Shown: positions 43,756-52,573 of the stretch, piece after piece | How the letters are laid out: every line of letters starts with the position of its first letter | How positions within the stretch are numbered: position 1 is the stretch's first letter | Source of the DNA: Streptomyces sp. NBC_01231 | Lineage (GTDB): Bacteria > Actinomycetota > Actinomycetes > Streptomycetales > Streptomycetaceae | Direction of reading: 5' to 3' | DNA length: 64,000 nucleotides | NCBI GenBank assembly: GCA_035999765.1 | Contig: CP108521.1 | Coordinates: forward strand, 7,378,001 to 7,442,000 | Made by a program: the position numbers and the translations under genes | Notes under the pieces: model-generated | Told to the model about the DNA's origin: nothing | Databases searched by the model: none | Seen by the model: the letters and a program-made list of their open reading frames with translations, nothing else

Positions 43756-44535
43756 TCACACGCGCCGCAGTACGGCGACCACCTTGCCCAGGATGGTCGC
43801 GTCGTCGCCGGGGATCGGCTCGTAGGCGGAGTTGTGCGGGAGGAGCCAGACGTGGCCGTCCTCGCGCTTGAAGCGCTTGACGGTGGCTTCGCCGTCAAGC
43901 ATCGCGGCCACGATGTCGCCGTTCTCGGCGACCGGCTGGCGGCGGACTGTGACCCAGTCGCCGTCGCAGATCGCGGCCTCGATCATGGAGTCGCCGACGA
44001 CCTTGAGGACGAACAGCTCACCGTCGCCGACCAGCTGGCGTGGGAGCGGGAAGACGTCCTCGACGGATTCCTCGGCGAGGATCGGGCCACCGGCGGCGAT
44101 GCGGCCGACCAGCGGCACGTACGACGCTGCGGGCTTGCCGGCGGTGTCGGTGGGCTGCACCGACGAGGCCTGGTCCGATCCGCGTACCTCGTAGGCGCGC
44201 GGGCGGTGCGGATCACGGCGCAGGAAGCCCTTGCGCTCCAGTGCCATCAGCTGGTGGGCGACGGAGGAGGTACTGGAGAGACCGACGGCCTGGCCGATCT
44301 CCCTCATCGACGGCGGGTAGCCGCGCCGCTGCACGGAGTCCCTGATGACCTCGATCACCCGGCGCTGCCGGTCGGTGAGTCCGGAACTGTCCGCCCGGAT
44401 GCCTGGAGGTCGGCCCGGCAGGGAGCGCTTTTGCCCCTCGGGATTCGTGGCTTCGTTCATCGCATGCACCGGCTCAAGTCGGCCCTGGGAGCTGTCCTGG
44501 GCAGTGATGGTGGCACTGTCTGCGGTGGTGGTCAC
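43756..44535 (-). CDS. lexA: SOS repressor LexA
   Basis: A 259-residue repressor. The winged HTH (about residues 50-115: [40 protein letters not shown]) is followed by the S24 self-cleaving domain. The Ala-Gly scissile bond is in [10 protein letters not shown], the catalytic Ser in VVGDSMIEA and Lys in GEATVKRF. RecA-stimulated autocleavage derepresses the SOS genes. GTG 44535 has GAGAGGGG 5 nt upstream; ATG 44460 lacks a ribosome-binding site. The first 45 residues precede the usual LexA start and are low in structure. An SOS box lies 60-75 nt upstream. Confidence 0.96.
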   Translation of the reverse strand: MTTTADSATITAQDSSQGRLEPVHAMNEATNPEGQKRSLPGRPPGIRADSSGLTDRQRRVIEVIRDSVQRRGYPPSMREIGQAVGLSSTSSVAHQLMALERKGFLRRDPHRPRAYEVRGSDQASSVQPTDTAGKPAASYVPLVGRIAAGGPILAEESVEDVFPLPRQLVGDGELFVLKVVGDSMIEAAICDGDWVTVRRQPVAENGDIVAAMLDGEATVKRFKREDGHVWLLPHNSAYEPIPGDDATILGKVVAVLRRV

Positions 44536-44594
44536 GTCGGCCCCTCTCGATGGTCTCCCTGCCGGACAACGGTAGTTGCTTTCGAAAGGTTGCG

Positions 44595-44610
44595 CCAAAC
44601 ACACGTTCGA
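44595..44610 (-). promoter_or_regulatory. SOS box (LexA operator) upstream of lexA
   Basis: On the minus strand TCGAACGTGTGTTTGG, close to the actinobacterial LexA consensus TCGAAC-N4-GTTCGA; the right half departs at two positions. It is 60 nt upstream of the lexA GTG, fitting autoregulation. TTCGAA at 44581-44586 adds a half-site-like element. Confidence 0.75.
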
Positions 44611-45099
44611 GTGAAAAACCGCGAATAATCCGCCTGGATCATGTGTCGGGGTGTATGGCTGACGTGCCACCTAGCGGGCAAAAGGGGTCATTGTTGTGCT
44701 CTTCGCCGCCAGGATGGTGACCTCGTGGGCGCCGCCCCAGTCTGCCATCCGCGATCCCGGCAACCTGGAACCGGCCCTCATCTCTGCGGGAACCCCACGC
44801 GTCCTCCGTGCGGCGCTCACGCTATCTCCGCATCGGGTGAAGCGATACTGCTGCGCGTCGCCGAGTGTCGGCGCGGCATCAGGGTCGGCGGCACATGCCA
44901 ATGCCGGTGCGACACGTGCGGGCGGTGTGTATGTATGGGCCAATCCCCACATCTAGTGGTTGGATTGCAGCAGTGGCCCAGAAGTTGTGGTCCCCCGGGT
45001 CTTCGGGCCCTCGGCGATCGCCTATGCTTGGGGCTGCTTCGTGGGGTCCGAGAGGCCTTCTGAGGCTATTGAGTCTGCTGTGAGGAGGGTTGGAAGATC
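44611..45099. other. lexA-nrdR divergent intergenic region
   Basis: About 490 nt between the SOS box and nrdR. It holds an NrdR box (44944-44959) and a TATGCT hexamer (about 45022) as a candidate -10 for nrdR. A Cys-rich open frame crosses it on the plus strand (44641-45063), but with no recognisable family and poor codon bias. I looked for a cobalamin riboswitch core and did not find one. Confidence 0.5.
44944..44959 (+). promoter_or_regulatory. NrdR box upstream of nrdR-nrdJ
   Basis: tccCcAcATcTaGTgg aligns with the NrdR-box consensus acaCwAtATaTwGTgt at most conserved positions. A much weaker match is centred 31 bp upstream (44913-44928), the spacing normal for paired NrdR boxes. It lies about 140 nt before nrdR, consistent with NrdR autoregulating the operon. 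Confidence 0.55.
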
Positions 45100-45675
45100 A
45101 TGCACTGCCCCTTCTGCAGGCACCCCGACAGCCGCGTCGTCGACAGTCGTACCACCGACGACGGGACGTCGATCCGTAGGCGCCGCCAGTGCCCTCACTG
45201 CTCCCGTCGTTTCACGACCGTGGAGACGTGCTCGCTCATGGTGGTCAAGCGGTCCGGAGTCACCGAGCCTTTCAGTCGTACCAAGGTCATCAACGGCGTG
45301 CGCAAGGCATGCCAGGGACGGCCTGTCACCGAGGACGCACTCGCTCAACTCGGCCAGCGGGTCGAGGAGGCGGTGCGGGCCACCGGGAGCGCCGAACTGA
45401 CCACCCACGACGTGGGGCTGGCCATACTCGGCCCGTTGCAAGAGCTCGATCTGGTCGCCTATCTGCGATTCGCTTCCGTCTACCGGGCGTTCAACTCGCT
45501 CGAGGACTTCGAAGCCGCGATCACGGAACTCAGGGAGACGGAGCGCCCCACAGCGGACGAAGAGGACCGCGTGGACGCTGACGACGGCGAGGACGCTGTC
45601 GTGGGGGGACAGGAAGACGACCGCGGGTCCGGAGGGGCTGCTCCAGTCCTCGAACCCGCGCGCTCCGCCGACTGA
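45100..45675 (+). CDS. nrdR: Transcriptional repressor NrdR
   Basis: A 191-residue ribonucleotide-reductase regulator. The zinc ribbon has two CxxC pairs ([10 protein letters not shown] and [11 protein letters not shown]). An ATP-cone domain follows (about residues 45-140; [20 protein letters not shown]). Nucleotide-bound NrdR represses reductase genes. The C-terminal 40 residues are an acidic tail longer than in most NrdR (about 150 aa). GTTGGAAG-type purines precede the ATG. nrdJ follows after 164 nt. Confidence 0.96.
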   Translation: MHCPFCRHPDSRVVDSRTTDDGTSIRRRRQCPHCSRRFTTVETCSLMVVKRSGVTEPFSRTKVINGVRKACQGRPVTEDALAQLGQRVEEAVRATGSAELTTHDVGLAILGPLQELDLVAYLRFASVYRAFNSLEDFEAAITELRETERPTADEEDRVDADDGEDAVVGGQEDDRGSGGAAPVLEPARSAD

Positions 45676-45839
45676 CCGGCAGGCCGGACCGGAGCCTCGG
45701 GCTGCGGATCCGGGCGGCGGCGGCGAGGAGAAGACCTGTTGTGGGCCGTAGCTAGAGGTGCCCGCAACACCAGACAGAACACCGTGCCCGGGAACATCGG
45801 GGCACTTCAGGGCGTTTTAGCCCGTACCAGGGAGGCGGC

Positions 45840-48740
45840 ATGACAGAGACGGCGAGCGGTCCGGCACGGAGTTCCCGCGCCAAGGGCACCAAGGCGACCA
45901 AGGGACTGCGTATCGAGCGCATCCACACGACCCCCGGCGTGCACCCGTACGACGAGGTGTCCTGGGAGCGCCGTGACGTCGTCATGACCAACTGGCGCGA
46001 CGGCTCGGTCAACTTCGAGCAGCGTGGCGTCGAGTTCCCCGACTTCTGGTCGGTGAACGCGGTCAACATCGTCACCAGCAAGTACTTCCGCGGTGCCGTG
46101 GGCACCCCGCAGCGCGAGGTGAGCCTCAAGCAGCTCATCGACCGCATTGTGAAGACGTACCGGAAGGCGGGCGAGGACTACAAGTACTTCGCCTCGCCCG
46201 CCGACGCGGAGATCTTCGAGCACGAGCTGGCGTACGCCCTCCTGCACCAGATCTTCAGCTTCAACAGCCCCGTCTGGTTCAACGTCGGCACTCCTCAGCC
46301 GCAGCAGGTCTCCGCCTGCTTCATCCTGGCCGTCGACGACTCCATGGAGTCGATCCTCGACTGGTACAAGGAAGAGGGCATGATCTTCAAGGGCGGCTCC
46401 GGTGCCGGTCTGAACCTCTCCCGCATTCGCTCCTCCAAGGAACTGCTGTCCTCCGGCGGCAACGCCTCCGGTCCGGTCTCCTTCATGCGCGGCGCCGACG
46501 CCTCGGCAGGCACCATCAAGTCGGGTGGCGCCACGCGCCGCGCCGCCAAGATGGTCATCCTCGACGTCGACCACCCCGACATCGAGGACTTCATCCAGAC
46601 CAAGGTGAAGGAAGAGGAGAAGATCCGCGCCCTTCGCGACGCGGGCTTCGACATGGACCTGGGCGGCGACGACATCACGTCCGTCCAGTACCAGAACGCC
46701 AACAACTCGGTCCGCGTGAACGACACGTTCATGAAGGCCGTCGAGGCGGGCGGGAAGTTCGGCCTGACGTCCCGGATGACCGGCGAGGTCATCGAGGAGG
46801 TCGAAGCCAAGAGCCTCTTCCGCAAGATGGCCGAGGCCGCCTGGGCCTGCGCGGACCCCGGCATCCAGTACGACGACACCATCAACCACTGGCACACCTG
46901 CCCGGAGTCCGGCCGCATCAACGGCTCGAACCCTTGCAGCGAGTACATGCACCTGGACAACACGTCCTGCAACCTCGCCTCGCTGAACCTGATGAAGTTC
47001 CTGAAGGACGACGGCAAGGGCCACCAGTCCTTCGAGGTCGAGCGCTTCTCGAAGGTCGTCGAGCTCGTCATCACCGCGATGGACATCTCCATCTGCTTCG
47101 CGGACTTCCCGACTCAGAAGATCGGCGAGAACACGCGCGCGTTCCGCCAGCTCGGCATCGGCTACGCCAACCTCGGCGCCCTGCTGATGGCGACCGGCCA
47201 CGCGTACGACTCCGACGGCGGCCGCGCCCTGGCCGGCGCCATCACCTCCCTGATGACCGGCACGTCGTACAAGCGTTCCGCCGAACTCGCCGCGGTCGTC
47301 GGTCCCTACGACGGCTACGCCCGCAACGCGCAGCCGCATCTGCGTGTCATGAAGCAGCACTCCGACGAGAACGCCAAGGCCGTCCGCGTGGACGACCTGG
47401 ACTCGCCGGTCTGGGCCGCCGCCACGGAGGCCTGGCAGGACGTCCTGCGCGTCGGTGAGAAGAACGGTTTCCGTAACTCCCAGGCGTCCGTCATCGCACC
47501 GACCGGCACCATCGGTCTCGCGATGTCCTGTGACACCACCGGCCTTGAGCCCGACCTCGCGCTGGTCAAGTTCAAGAAGCTGGTCGGCGGCGGCTCGATG
47601 CAGATCGTCAACGGCACGGTCCCGCAGGCCCTGCGCCGCTTGGGCTACCAGGAGGAGCAGATCGAGGCGATCGTCGCCCACATCGCCGACCACGGCAACG
47701 TGATCGACGCCCCCGGCCTCCGGCACGAGCACTACGAGGTGTTCGACTGCGCGATGGGCGAGCGCTCCATCTCCGCGATGGGCCACGTCCGCATGATGGC
47801 CGCGATCCAGCCGTGGATCTCCGGCGCTCTCTCCAAGACGGTCAACCTGCCGGAATCGGCGACCATCGAGGACGTCGAAGAGGTCTACTTCGAGGCCTGG
47901 AAGATGGGCGTCAAGGCGCTCGCCATCTACCGCGACAACTGCAAGGTCGGCCAGCCCCTCTCCGCGAAGACCAAGGAGAAGGAGAAGGCCGAGGTCACGG
48001 AGAAGGCCGAGGAGACGATCCGCGCGGCCGTCGAGAAGGTCGTCGAGTACCGTCCCGTCCGCAGGCGCCTTCCCAAGGGGCGTCCCGGCATCACGACATC
48101 CTTCACCGTCGGCGGTGCCGAGGGTTACATGACCGCCAACTCCTACCCGGACGACGGTCTCGGCGAGGTCTTCCTGAAGATGTCGAAGCAGGGCTCGACC
48201 CTTGCGGGCATGATGGACGCCTTCTCCATCGCGGTCTCCGTCGGTCTTCAGTACGGCGTGCCGCTGGAGACGTACGTCTCGAAGTTCACGAACATGCGCT
48301 TCGAGCCGGCCGGCATGACGGACGACCCTGACGTGCGGATGGCGCAGTCGATCGTCGACTACATCTTCCGCCGCCTGGCGCTGGACTTCCTGCCCTTCGA
48401 GACGCGTTCCGCGCTCGGCATCCACTCCGCCGAGGAGCGTCAGCGCCACTTGGAGACCGGTTCGTACGAGCCGTCCATCGACGAGGTCGAGGTCGACGTC
48501 GAAGGCCTGGCCCAGTCGGCGCCGCGCGCCCAGGAACTGAAGGCCGTCGCCACCCCGAAGGCCGAGGCCGAAGCGGCCAAGCCCGCCCCGCAGCAGGCCC
48601 ACACCAGCGCCGAGCTCGTGGAGATGCAGCTGGGCATCCAGGCGGACGCCCCACTGTGCTTCTCCTGCGGTACGAAGATGCAGCGGGCCGGTTCCTGCTA
48701 CATCTGCGAGGGCTGCGGCTCGACCAGCGGCTGCAGCTGA
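45840..48740 (+). CDS. nrdJ: Class II (adenosylcobalamin-dependent) ribonucleotide reductase
   Basis: A 966-residue B12-dependent reductase making deoxyribonucleotides without oxygen dependence. Conserved blocks are visible: FNSPVWFNVG, GGSGAGLNLSRIRSS, NGSNPCSEYMHLDNTSCNLA (substrate site and thiyl-radical region) and APTGTIGLAMSCDTTGLEPD. The C-terminus CFSCGTKMQR...CYICEGCGSTSGCS holds the redox/zinc cysteines. ATG 45840 follows GGGAGG. It is downstream of its regulator nrdR and ends just before a strong terminator. Confidence 0.97.
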   Translation: MTETASGPARSSRAKGTKATKGLRIERIHTTPGVHPYDEVSWERRDVVMTNWRDGSVNFEQRGVEFPDFWSVNAVNIVTSKYFRGAVGTPQREVSLKQLIDRIVKTYRKAGEDYKYFASPADAEIFEHELAYALLHQIFSFNSPVWFNVGTPQPQQVSACFILAVDDSMESILDWYKEEGMIFKGGSGAGLNLSRIRSSKELLSSGGNASGPVSFMRGADASAGTIKSGGATRRAAKMVILDVDHPDIEDFIQTKVKEEEKIRALRDAGFDMDLGGDDITSVQYQNANNSVRVNDTFMKAVEAGGKFGLTSRMTGEVIEEVEAKSLFRKMAEAAWACADPGIQYDDTINHWHTCPESGRINGSNPCSEYMHLDNTSCNLASLNLMKFLKDDGKGHQSFEVERFSKVVELVITAMDISICFADFPTQKIGENTRAFRQLGIGYANLGALLMATGHAYDSDGGRALAGAITSLMTGTSYKRSAELAAVVGPYDGYARNAQPHLRVMKQHSDENAKAVRVDDLDSPVWAAATEAWQDVLRVGEKNGFRNSQASVIAPTGTIGLAMSCDTTGLEPDLALVKFKKLVGGGSMQIVNGTVPQALRRLGYQEEQIEAIVAHIADHGNVIDAPGLRHEHYEVFDCAMGERSISAMGHVRMMAAIQPWISGALSKTVNLPESATIEDVEEVYFEAWKMGVKALAIYRDNCKVGQPLSAKTKEKEKAEVTEKAEETIRAAVEKVVEYRPVRRRLPKGRPGITTSFTVGGAEGYMTANSYPDDGLGEVFLKMSKQGSTLAGMMDAFSIAVSVGLQYGVPLETYVSKFTNMRFEPAGMTDDPDVRMAQSIVDYIFRRLALDFLPFETRSALGIHSAEERQRHLETGSYEPSIDEVEVDVEGLAQSAPRAQELKAVATPKAEAEAAKPAPQQAHTSAELVEMQLGIQADAPLCFSCGTKMQRAGSCYICEGCGSTSGCS

Positions 48741-48772
48741 TTCCGGGCACCTCCGGGTGCGACCTAAGGGTC

Positions 48773-48808
48773 AGGGCGGTGGCGCCGGTTTCTCGGCGCC
48801 ACCGCCCT
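48773..48808 (+). terminator. Terminator after nrdJ
   Basis: A perfect 15-bp GC stem (48773-48787 with 48794-48808) and loop GTTTCT, 33 nt after the nrdJ stop. Confidence 0.85.
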
Positions 48809-48904
48809 CGGCGTTTCGTGACGCCTGGCCGCTATGCCCGCTGCGACGGGGCCCCACACAAGCGGTCTGTCGCGGCGGGCGTGGTGAGGGCACCCCGTCA
48901 GTGC

Positions 48905-49160
48905 GGGGGCCGCACGAGGCCGGACGGGCGGACAAGGTGACCGCCAGCGAACCAAAGGCGATCAGCAGCACCATCGTGGCGATGCCAACGCCGACAACCT
49001 CGCCCACTTCGGCCGCGGACTCGGTCTCCAGTACGGTCCCGCCAACCTCGGCTATCAGGCCCCGCGTAACCCCGCCCGTCCAAGGTGATCACCACGTCGG
49101 CTACCTGGGGCCCGCCGGCCACTTCGCTCACCAAGTCCTCGATGGCCAAGCGGTCACGGC
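48905..49160 (-). pseudogene. MMPL/RND-family transporter remnant
   Basis: Two minus-strand pieces in different frames resemble consecutive parts of an MMPL exporter. AIEDLVSEVAGGPQVADVV (from about 49149) matches the extracytoplasmic loop before the membrane. LIAEVGGTVLETESAAEVG then GEVVGVGIATMVLLIAFGSL (about 49058-48935) matches the entry into a transmembrane helix. A frameshift and probable deletion separate them, and both ends are missing. It is a decayed fossil of about 80 codons between nrdJ and the TerD gene. Confidence 0.6.
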
Positions 49161-49246
49161 CGAGGTGACCTACTGCCCGTCTGCGGCTACAAGGACGATC
49201 CGGGCGCTCTCGCCAGCCGGCTAGGACTCGGGGAACCGCTCGTTGG

Positions 49247-49780
49247 TCAGGGGTTGTGCACCCGGCCCATGGTCGTGGCGAAGGTCGCCGGGTCGTCCTC
49301 GAAGCCGTTGAGGCCGGGGTGGAAGTCCCACGTGCCGGATTCCTGGCGTACGAACTCGGCGACCGTCGACGCGGTCGCCCCGAGCACAGTGCCGAAGTCG
49401 TCCTCGGCCAGGACGGTGTACCCCTCGCGGATACGGAGAGCCGGATTGACGACGCTGACGAAGGTGCGGCGGTCCGGGCGCTGCTGTATGACGACGCCGA
49501 CCACCACGCGCGCGTAGCGGGCGTCGAGCCGCTCGAGTTCGACCGTCATGACCTCGTCCCAGCCGAAGCCCTTGCCGTCCTTGCTGTCACGGTTGAGGTA
49601 GATGGTGCCGTCTGGGGAGCGGCTGTCGAAGTGCACCACGTTGGCGGGATCTTCGTAGGGATCACTCGCGAGATAGGTCGCAGCCACGATGTCCAGATCG
49701 GTCGGCGGTTGTCCCGCCGCACTCGGGTCCCATTTCAGGGCGATCTCAACCTTGCGGATCCCCTTGCTGAGGCCGTTCAC
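49247..49780 (-). CDS. TerD-family protein
   Basis: A 177-residue TerD/CABP-type protein. VEIALKWDPSAAGQPPTDLD starts the conserved Ca2+-binding fold. VVHFDSRSPDGTIYLNRDSK and the conserved GWDEVMTVELERLDARYARV follow. The family is linked to tellurite, oxidative and envelope stress and, in Streptomyces, to differentiation; no mechanism can be read here. GTG 49780 follows GGGGAAG. It is a single gene with no other ter genes adjacent. Confidence 0.85.
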   Translation of the reverse strand: MNGLSKGIRKVEIALKWDPSAAGQPPTDLDIVAATYLASDPYEDPANVVHFDSRSPDGTIYLNRDSKDGKGFGWDEVMTVELERLDARYARVVVGVVIQQRPDRRTFVSVVNPALRIREGYTVLAEDDFGTVLGATASTVAEFVRQESGTWDFHPGLNGFEDDPATFATTMGRVHNP

Positions 49781-49929
49781 CAGACTTCCCCTTCCCCCAG
49801 TGGTGCCGACCCGAAGTGCCGGGCAGGCAAGGCAGGTTGTCCATCCTGCCACGTGCGCGGGTGCGCTCGCGGGTCACCTCTCCTTACGAGAGTGACCAAC
49901 GCCACGCTCCGTGGCCTTACCATGGCGCG

Positions 49930-50535
49930 GTGCTGGTCAAGTGGATTCGCTGCACCGTGGTGGACCGCCGCGGTTTCGAGCGGGGGCAGCGAAAGTGGGC
50001 GGGGCTTCTGGGGGAGCCGGGGTTTCGGGGACAGGGCGGTGGCTGGAGCCGGGGGCGGCAGGGTGTGGCGCACGTCTTCGCCTTCTGGGAGAGCCGCGCG
50101 TTCTACGACTCCTTCATGGCCCGGTCCCATGATCGGCTGGCGGCGGCCCAGTCAGGCACCTTCAAGGACATCCAGGTCAAGCTCTTCGACTACCGCTTCG
50201 ACGTGAAGACCGGCTTCGAACCCCGGTTCACGGACGCCGACCTGGTCCGGGTCGCCCACTGCCGCGTGCACGAGGAACGCGCAGAGCACTTCACCCTGAT
50301 GCAGGAGAAGGTCTGGAACCCGGCGATGGCCGGTTCTCCTGGCATGATCCGCGGCCTGTTCGGCGAGGCGCCGGGCCATGAGTTCCTGGTGCTGTCGATG
50401 TGGCGGTCGGCCGCCGAACACGGCAAGTACCGGACTGAACGCGTGGAGCGACTCGCCCTGCGGGCCCAGACGGAGGCAGACATCGCCGCTCTGGCGGGCG
50501 ACATCGTGGAGCTCGAACCGACCTGGATCGTTTGA
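49930..50535 (+). CDS. DUF4937/YdbC-like protein
   Basis: A 201-residue protein with two ferredoxin-like halves of the antibiotic-biosynthesis-monooxygenase type. The first half begins VLVKWIRCTVVDRRGFERGQ and contains HVFAFWESRAFYDSFMARSH. The second half begins about residue 95 (VRVAHCRVHEERAEHFTLMQ) and ends HEFLVLSMWRSAAEHGKYRT. TACCAT ends 6 nt before the GTG, suggesting a leaderless mRNA. Function unknown; a haem or small-molecule role is possible by fold only. Confidence 0.7.
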   Translation: MLVKWIRCTVVDRRGFERGQRKWAGLLGEPGFRGQGGGWSRGRQGVAHVFAFWESRAFYDSFMARSHDRLAAAQSGTFKDIQVKLFDYRFDVKTGFEPRFTDADLVRVAHCRVHEERAEHFTLMQEKVWNPAMAGSPGMIRGLFGEAPGHEFLVLSMWRSAAEHGKYRTERVERLALRAQTEADIAALAGDIVELEPTWIV

Positions 50536-50653
50536 ATCGAGTCCTGCCAGTCGTGTGCCCTGCCGCGGCCCGGGGGCCGGGAACTGTGTGACCTACGCCG
50601 TATGGGGCCCGTAGTGGTGCTCGGCAGGGCCTCACCCGATCTAGGGTTTTGGC

Positions 50654-51313
50654 ATGGCACGACCACGGCGCATCGTCCTTGTCCGGCACGGCGAGTCAAC
50701 GGGCAATGTTGATGACACCGTTTACGAGCGTGAACCCGACCACGCCCTCGCCCTCACCGCGAGGGGATGGCAGCAGGCAGAGGAGACCGGTAAACGGCTG
50801 CGCGAGGTCTTCGGGCGGGAGCGAGTCAGCGTGTACGTCTCCCCGTACCGTCGCACGCACGAGACGCTGCGGGCCTTCCACCTCGACCCCGGGGTCATAC
50901 GGGTGCGTGAGGAGCCCCGGTTGCGTGAACAGGACTGGGGCAACTGGCAGGACCGCGACGAAGTCCGTCTCCAGAAGGCATACCGGGACGCGTACGGGCA
51001 CTTCTTCTACCGATTCGCCCAGGGCGAGTCCGGTGCCGATGTGTACGACCGGGTGGGCGGCTTCCTGGAGAGTCTGTACCGCAGCTTCGAGGCTCCTGAC
51101 CACCCGTCGAACGTGTTGCTGGTCACCCATGGTCTGGCCATGCGTCTGTTCTGCATGCGTTGGTTCCACTGGACGGTCGCGGAGTTCGAGTCGCTGGCGA
51201 ACCCGGGGAACGCGGAGATGCGGATGCTCGTTCTGGGGGACGACGGCAAATACGCGCTGGACAGGCCCTTCGAGCGCTGGCGGGACCCGGAACCGTACGG
51301 AATCACCGGATAG
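50654..51313 (+). CDS. Histidine phosphatase (phosphoglycerate-mutase-like) family protein
   Basis: A 219-residue branch-1 histidine phosphatase. The catalytic LVRHGESTGN is at residues 10-19, the second catalytic region is VSPYRRTHETLRAF, and VTHGLAMRLFCMRW holds the second His. It is more like a phosphatase than a glycolytic mutase. TAGGGT is 6 nt before the ATG (leaderless candidate). The ADP-ribosylglycohydrolase gene follows after 11 nt, so the two may be co-expressed. Substrate unknown. Confidence 0.85.
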   Translation: MARPRRIVLVRHGESTGNVDDTVYEREPDHALALTARGWQQAEETGKRLREVFGRERVSVYVSPYRRTHETLRAFHLDPGVIRVREEPRLREQDWGNWQDRDEVRLQKAYRDAYGHFFYRFAQGESGADVYDRVGGFLESLYRSFEAPDHPSNVLLVTHGLAMRLFCMRWFHWTVAEFESLANPGNAEMRMLVLGDDGKYALDRPFERWRDPEPYGITG

Positions 51314-51324
51314 AGTGACAGGCG

Positions 51325-52230
51325 ATGACCGCTGACTTCTCTCCCGAAGGGCGCCTGGAGCGCGCTCTGGCCAGTCTGCGCGGACTGGCCGTGGGGGACG
51401 CGCTGGGCTCGCAGTTCTTTGTGCCGGTCAACTACCCGCTGCTGAAGGACCGCGAGCTGCCGCCCGGACCTTGGCAGTGGACCGACGACACGGAAATGGC
51501 GTGTTCCGTGGTCGCGGTACTCGCCGGCCACCAGCGCATCGACCAGGACGCCCTGGCCCGCTCCTTCGCCGAGCACCACGACTTCGACCGCGGGTACGGT
51601 CCCGCCGTCAACCGATTGCTGCGGCTGGTCCGAGAAGGTGGTGACTGGCGCGAGCTGGCCGCCGCGCTCTTCAACGGGCAGGGGTCGTGGGGCAACGGCG
51701 CCGCGATGCGCGTCGCGCCTTTGGGGGCCTGGTACGCGGCGGACCCCGAGCAGGCGGTCCACCAGGCGGAGATCTCGGCCTATCCGACGCATCAGCACCG
51801 TGAGGCCGTGGTCGGTGCGATGGCCGTCGCCGCGGCTGCCGCACTGGTCGCCGCCCCGGGCGGACCGCCGACTCCCGAGACGCTCCTCGACGGCGTCATC
51901 GCGCTGGTTCCGAAGAGTGCCGTCGGCGCGGGTCTGCGACGGGCCCGGGACATGCTCGACTACGCGGACCCCGCCACCGTCGCGGCCGTCCTGGGCTGCG
52001 GGCGGCGCACCACGGCCCACGACACCGTGCCCTTCGCCCTCTGGTCGGCGGCACGTTCTGTCGGGGATTACGAGCAGGCGTTCTGGACGACCGCGCAGGT
52101 CGGCGGCGACGTGGACACGACCTGCGCCATCGTGGGCGGAGTGATCGCGTCCCGGAGGGCGGGGGCTCCGCCTGCCCACTGGGTGGCGCGAACGGAAGCC
52201 TTTCCGGATTGGGTTCAGCTCTCTGCCTGA
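51325..52230 (+). CDS. ADP-ribosylglycohydrolase family protein
   Basis: A 301-residue member of the ARH/DraG fold. Metal-site residues are visible in SLRGLAVGDALGSQFF, QWTDDTEMACSV and the C-terminal GGDVDTTCAIVGGVI. These enzymes remove ADP-ribose from proteins or other molecules. The internal NGQGSWGNGAAMRVAPLG is the classic motif. TAGAGT, overlapping the previous stop, lies 8 nt before the ATG and may serve as its own -10. Confidence 0.87.
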   Translation: MTADFSPEGRLERALASLRGLAVGDALGSQFFVPVNYPLLKDRELPPGPWQWTDDTEMACSVVAVLAGHQRIDQDALARSFAEHHDFDRGYGPAVNRLLRLVREGGDWRELAAALFNGQGSWGNGAAMRVAPLGAWYAADPEQAVHQAEISAYPTHQHREAVVGAMAVAAAAALVAAPGGPPTPETLLDGVIALVPKSAVGAGLRRARDMLDYADPATVAAVLGCGRRTTAHDTVPFALWSAARSVGDYEQAFWTTAQVGGDVDTTCAIVGGVIASRRAGAPPAHWVARTEAFPDWVQLSA

Positions 52231-52573
52231 CGAGGCCTTCCGCCTCTCGCATCTGCCTGCGGTGGCTCACCGGGTCGAAGATGGCGAACTTCATCGAAAC
52301 ACTCTGTGCGCGATGGGAACTCTGCGTGACTGTCTCGGCGTTCTCGTGGCAAGCGCTGTGTGATGTTCTCTCTCGCAGGGTGACTGAACGCGTGAGTAAC
52401 GGGGGGTGGTCATGCAGTTCGTAAAGGATCTTGTCGTGCTGGTGCTGGTGCTGGTGGCGATGAGGTGGGTGCCGACGGCAGTCCCCGGTGCGCGGATGAC
52501 CGGACCGGAGTCCTGGCCGTCGGTCCTCTGGAGGCGATCCGGCCATCCGTGGCTGTTCGTGGGGCGAGCCAGG
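52231..52573. other. Convergent intergenic region, no gene recognised
   Basis: 343 nt between the ADP-ribosylglycohydrolase stop and the MFS transporter stop. A short hydrophobic frame on the plus strand (about 52412, LVVLVLVLVAMRWV) arises from a tgctgg microrepeat and is not supported as a gene. No clear terminator was seen. Confidence 0.5.

Noticed and set aside
44641..45063. Cys-rich 140-codon open frame in the lexA-nrdR gap
   Set aside because: No ribosome-binding site, no codon bias, overlaps promoter elements including the NrdR box.
44611..45099. Possible cobalamin riboswitch for the B12-dependent reductase operon
   Set aside because: The conserved B12-box core (AGCCAGGAGACCTGCC-like) was not found; B12 riboswitches in Streptomyces usually control the class I operon instead.
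45807..48602. A 931-codon open frame on the minus strand opposite nrdJ, and similar long frames opposite the phosphatase, helicase and monooxygenase genes
   Set aside because: They are antisense shadows of strongly GC3-biased genes; compositions are Val/Gly/Asp or Arg/Pro-rich with no family resemblance.
52406..52573. Small hydrophobic protein starting near 52412
   Set aside because: The hydrophobic run comes from a tgctgg microrepeat, and the frame continues as an antisense shadow of the MFS gene.
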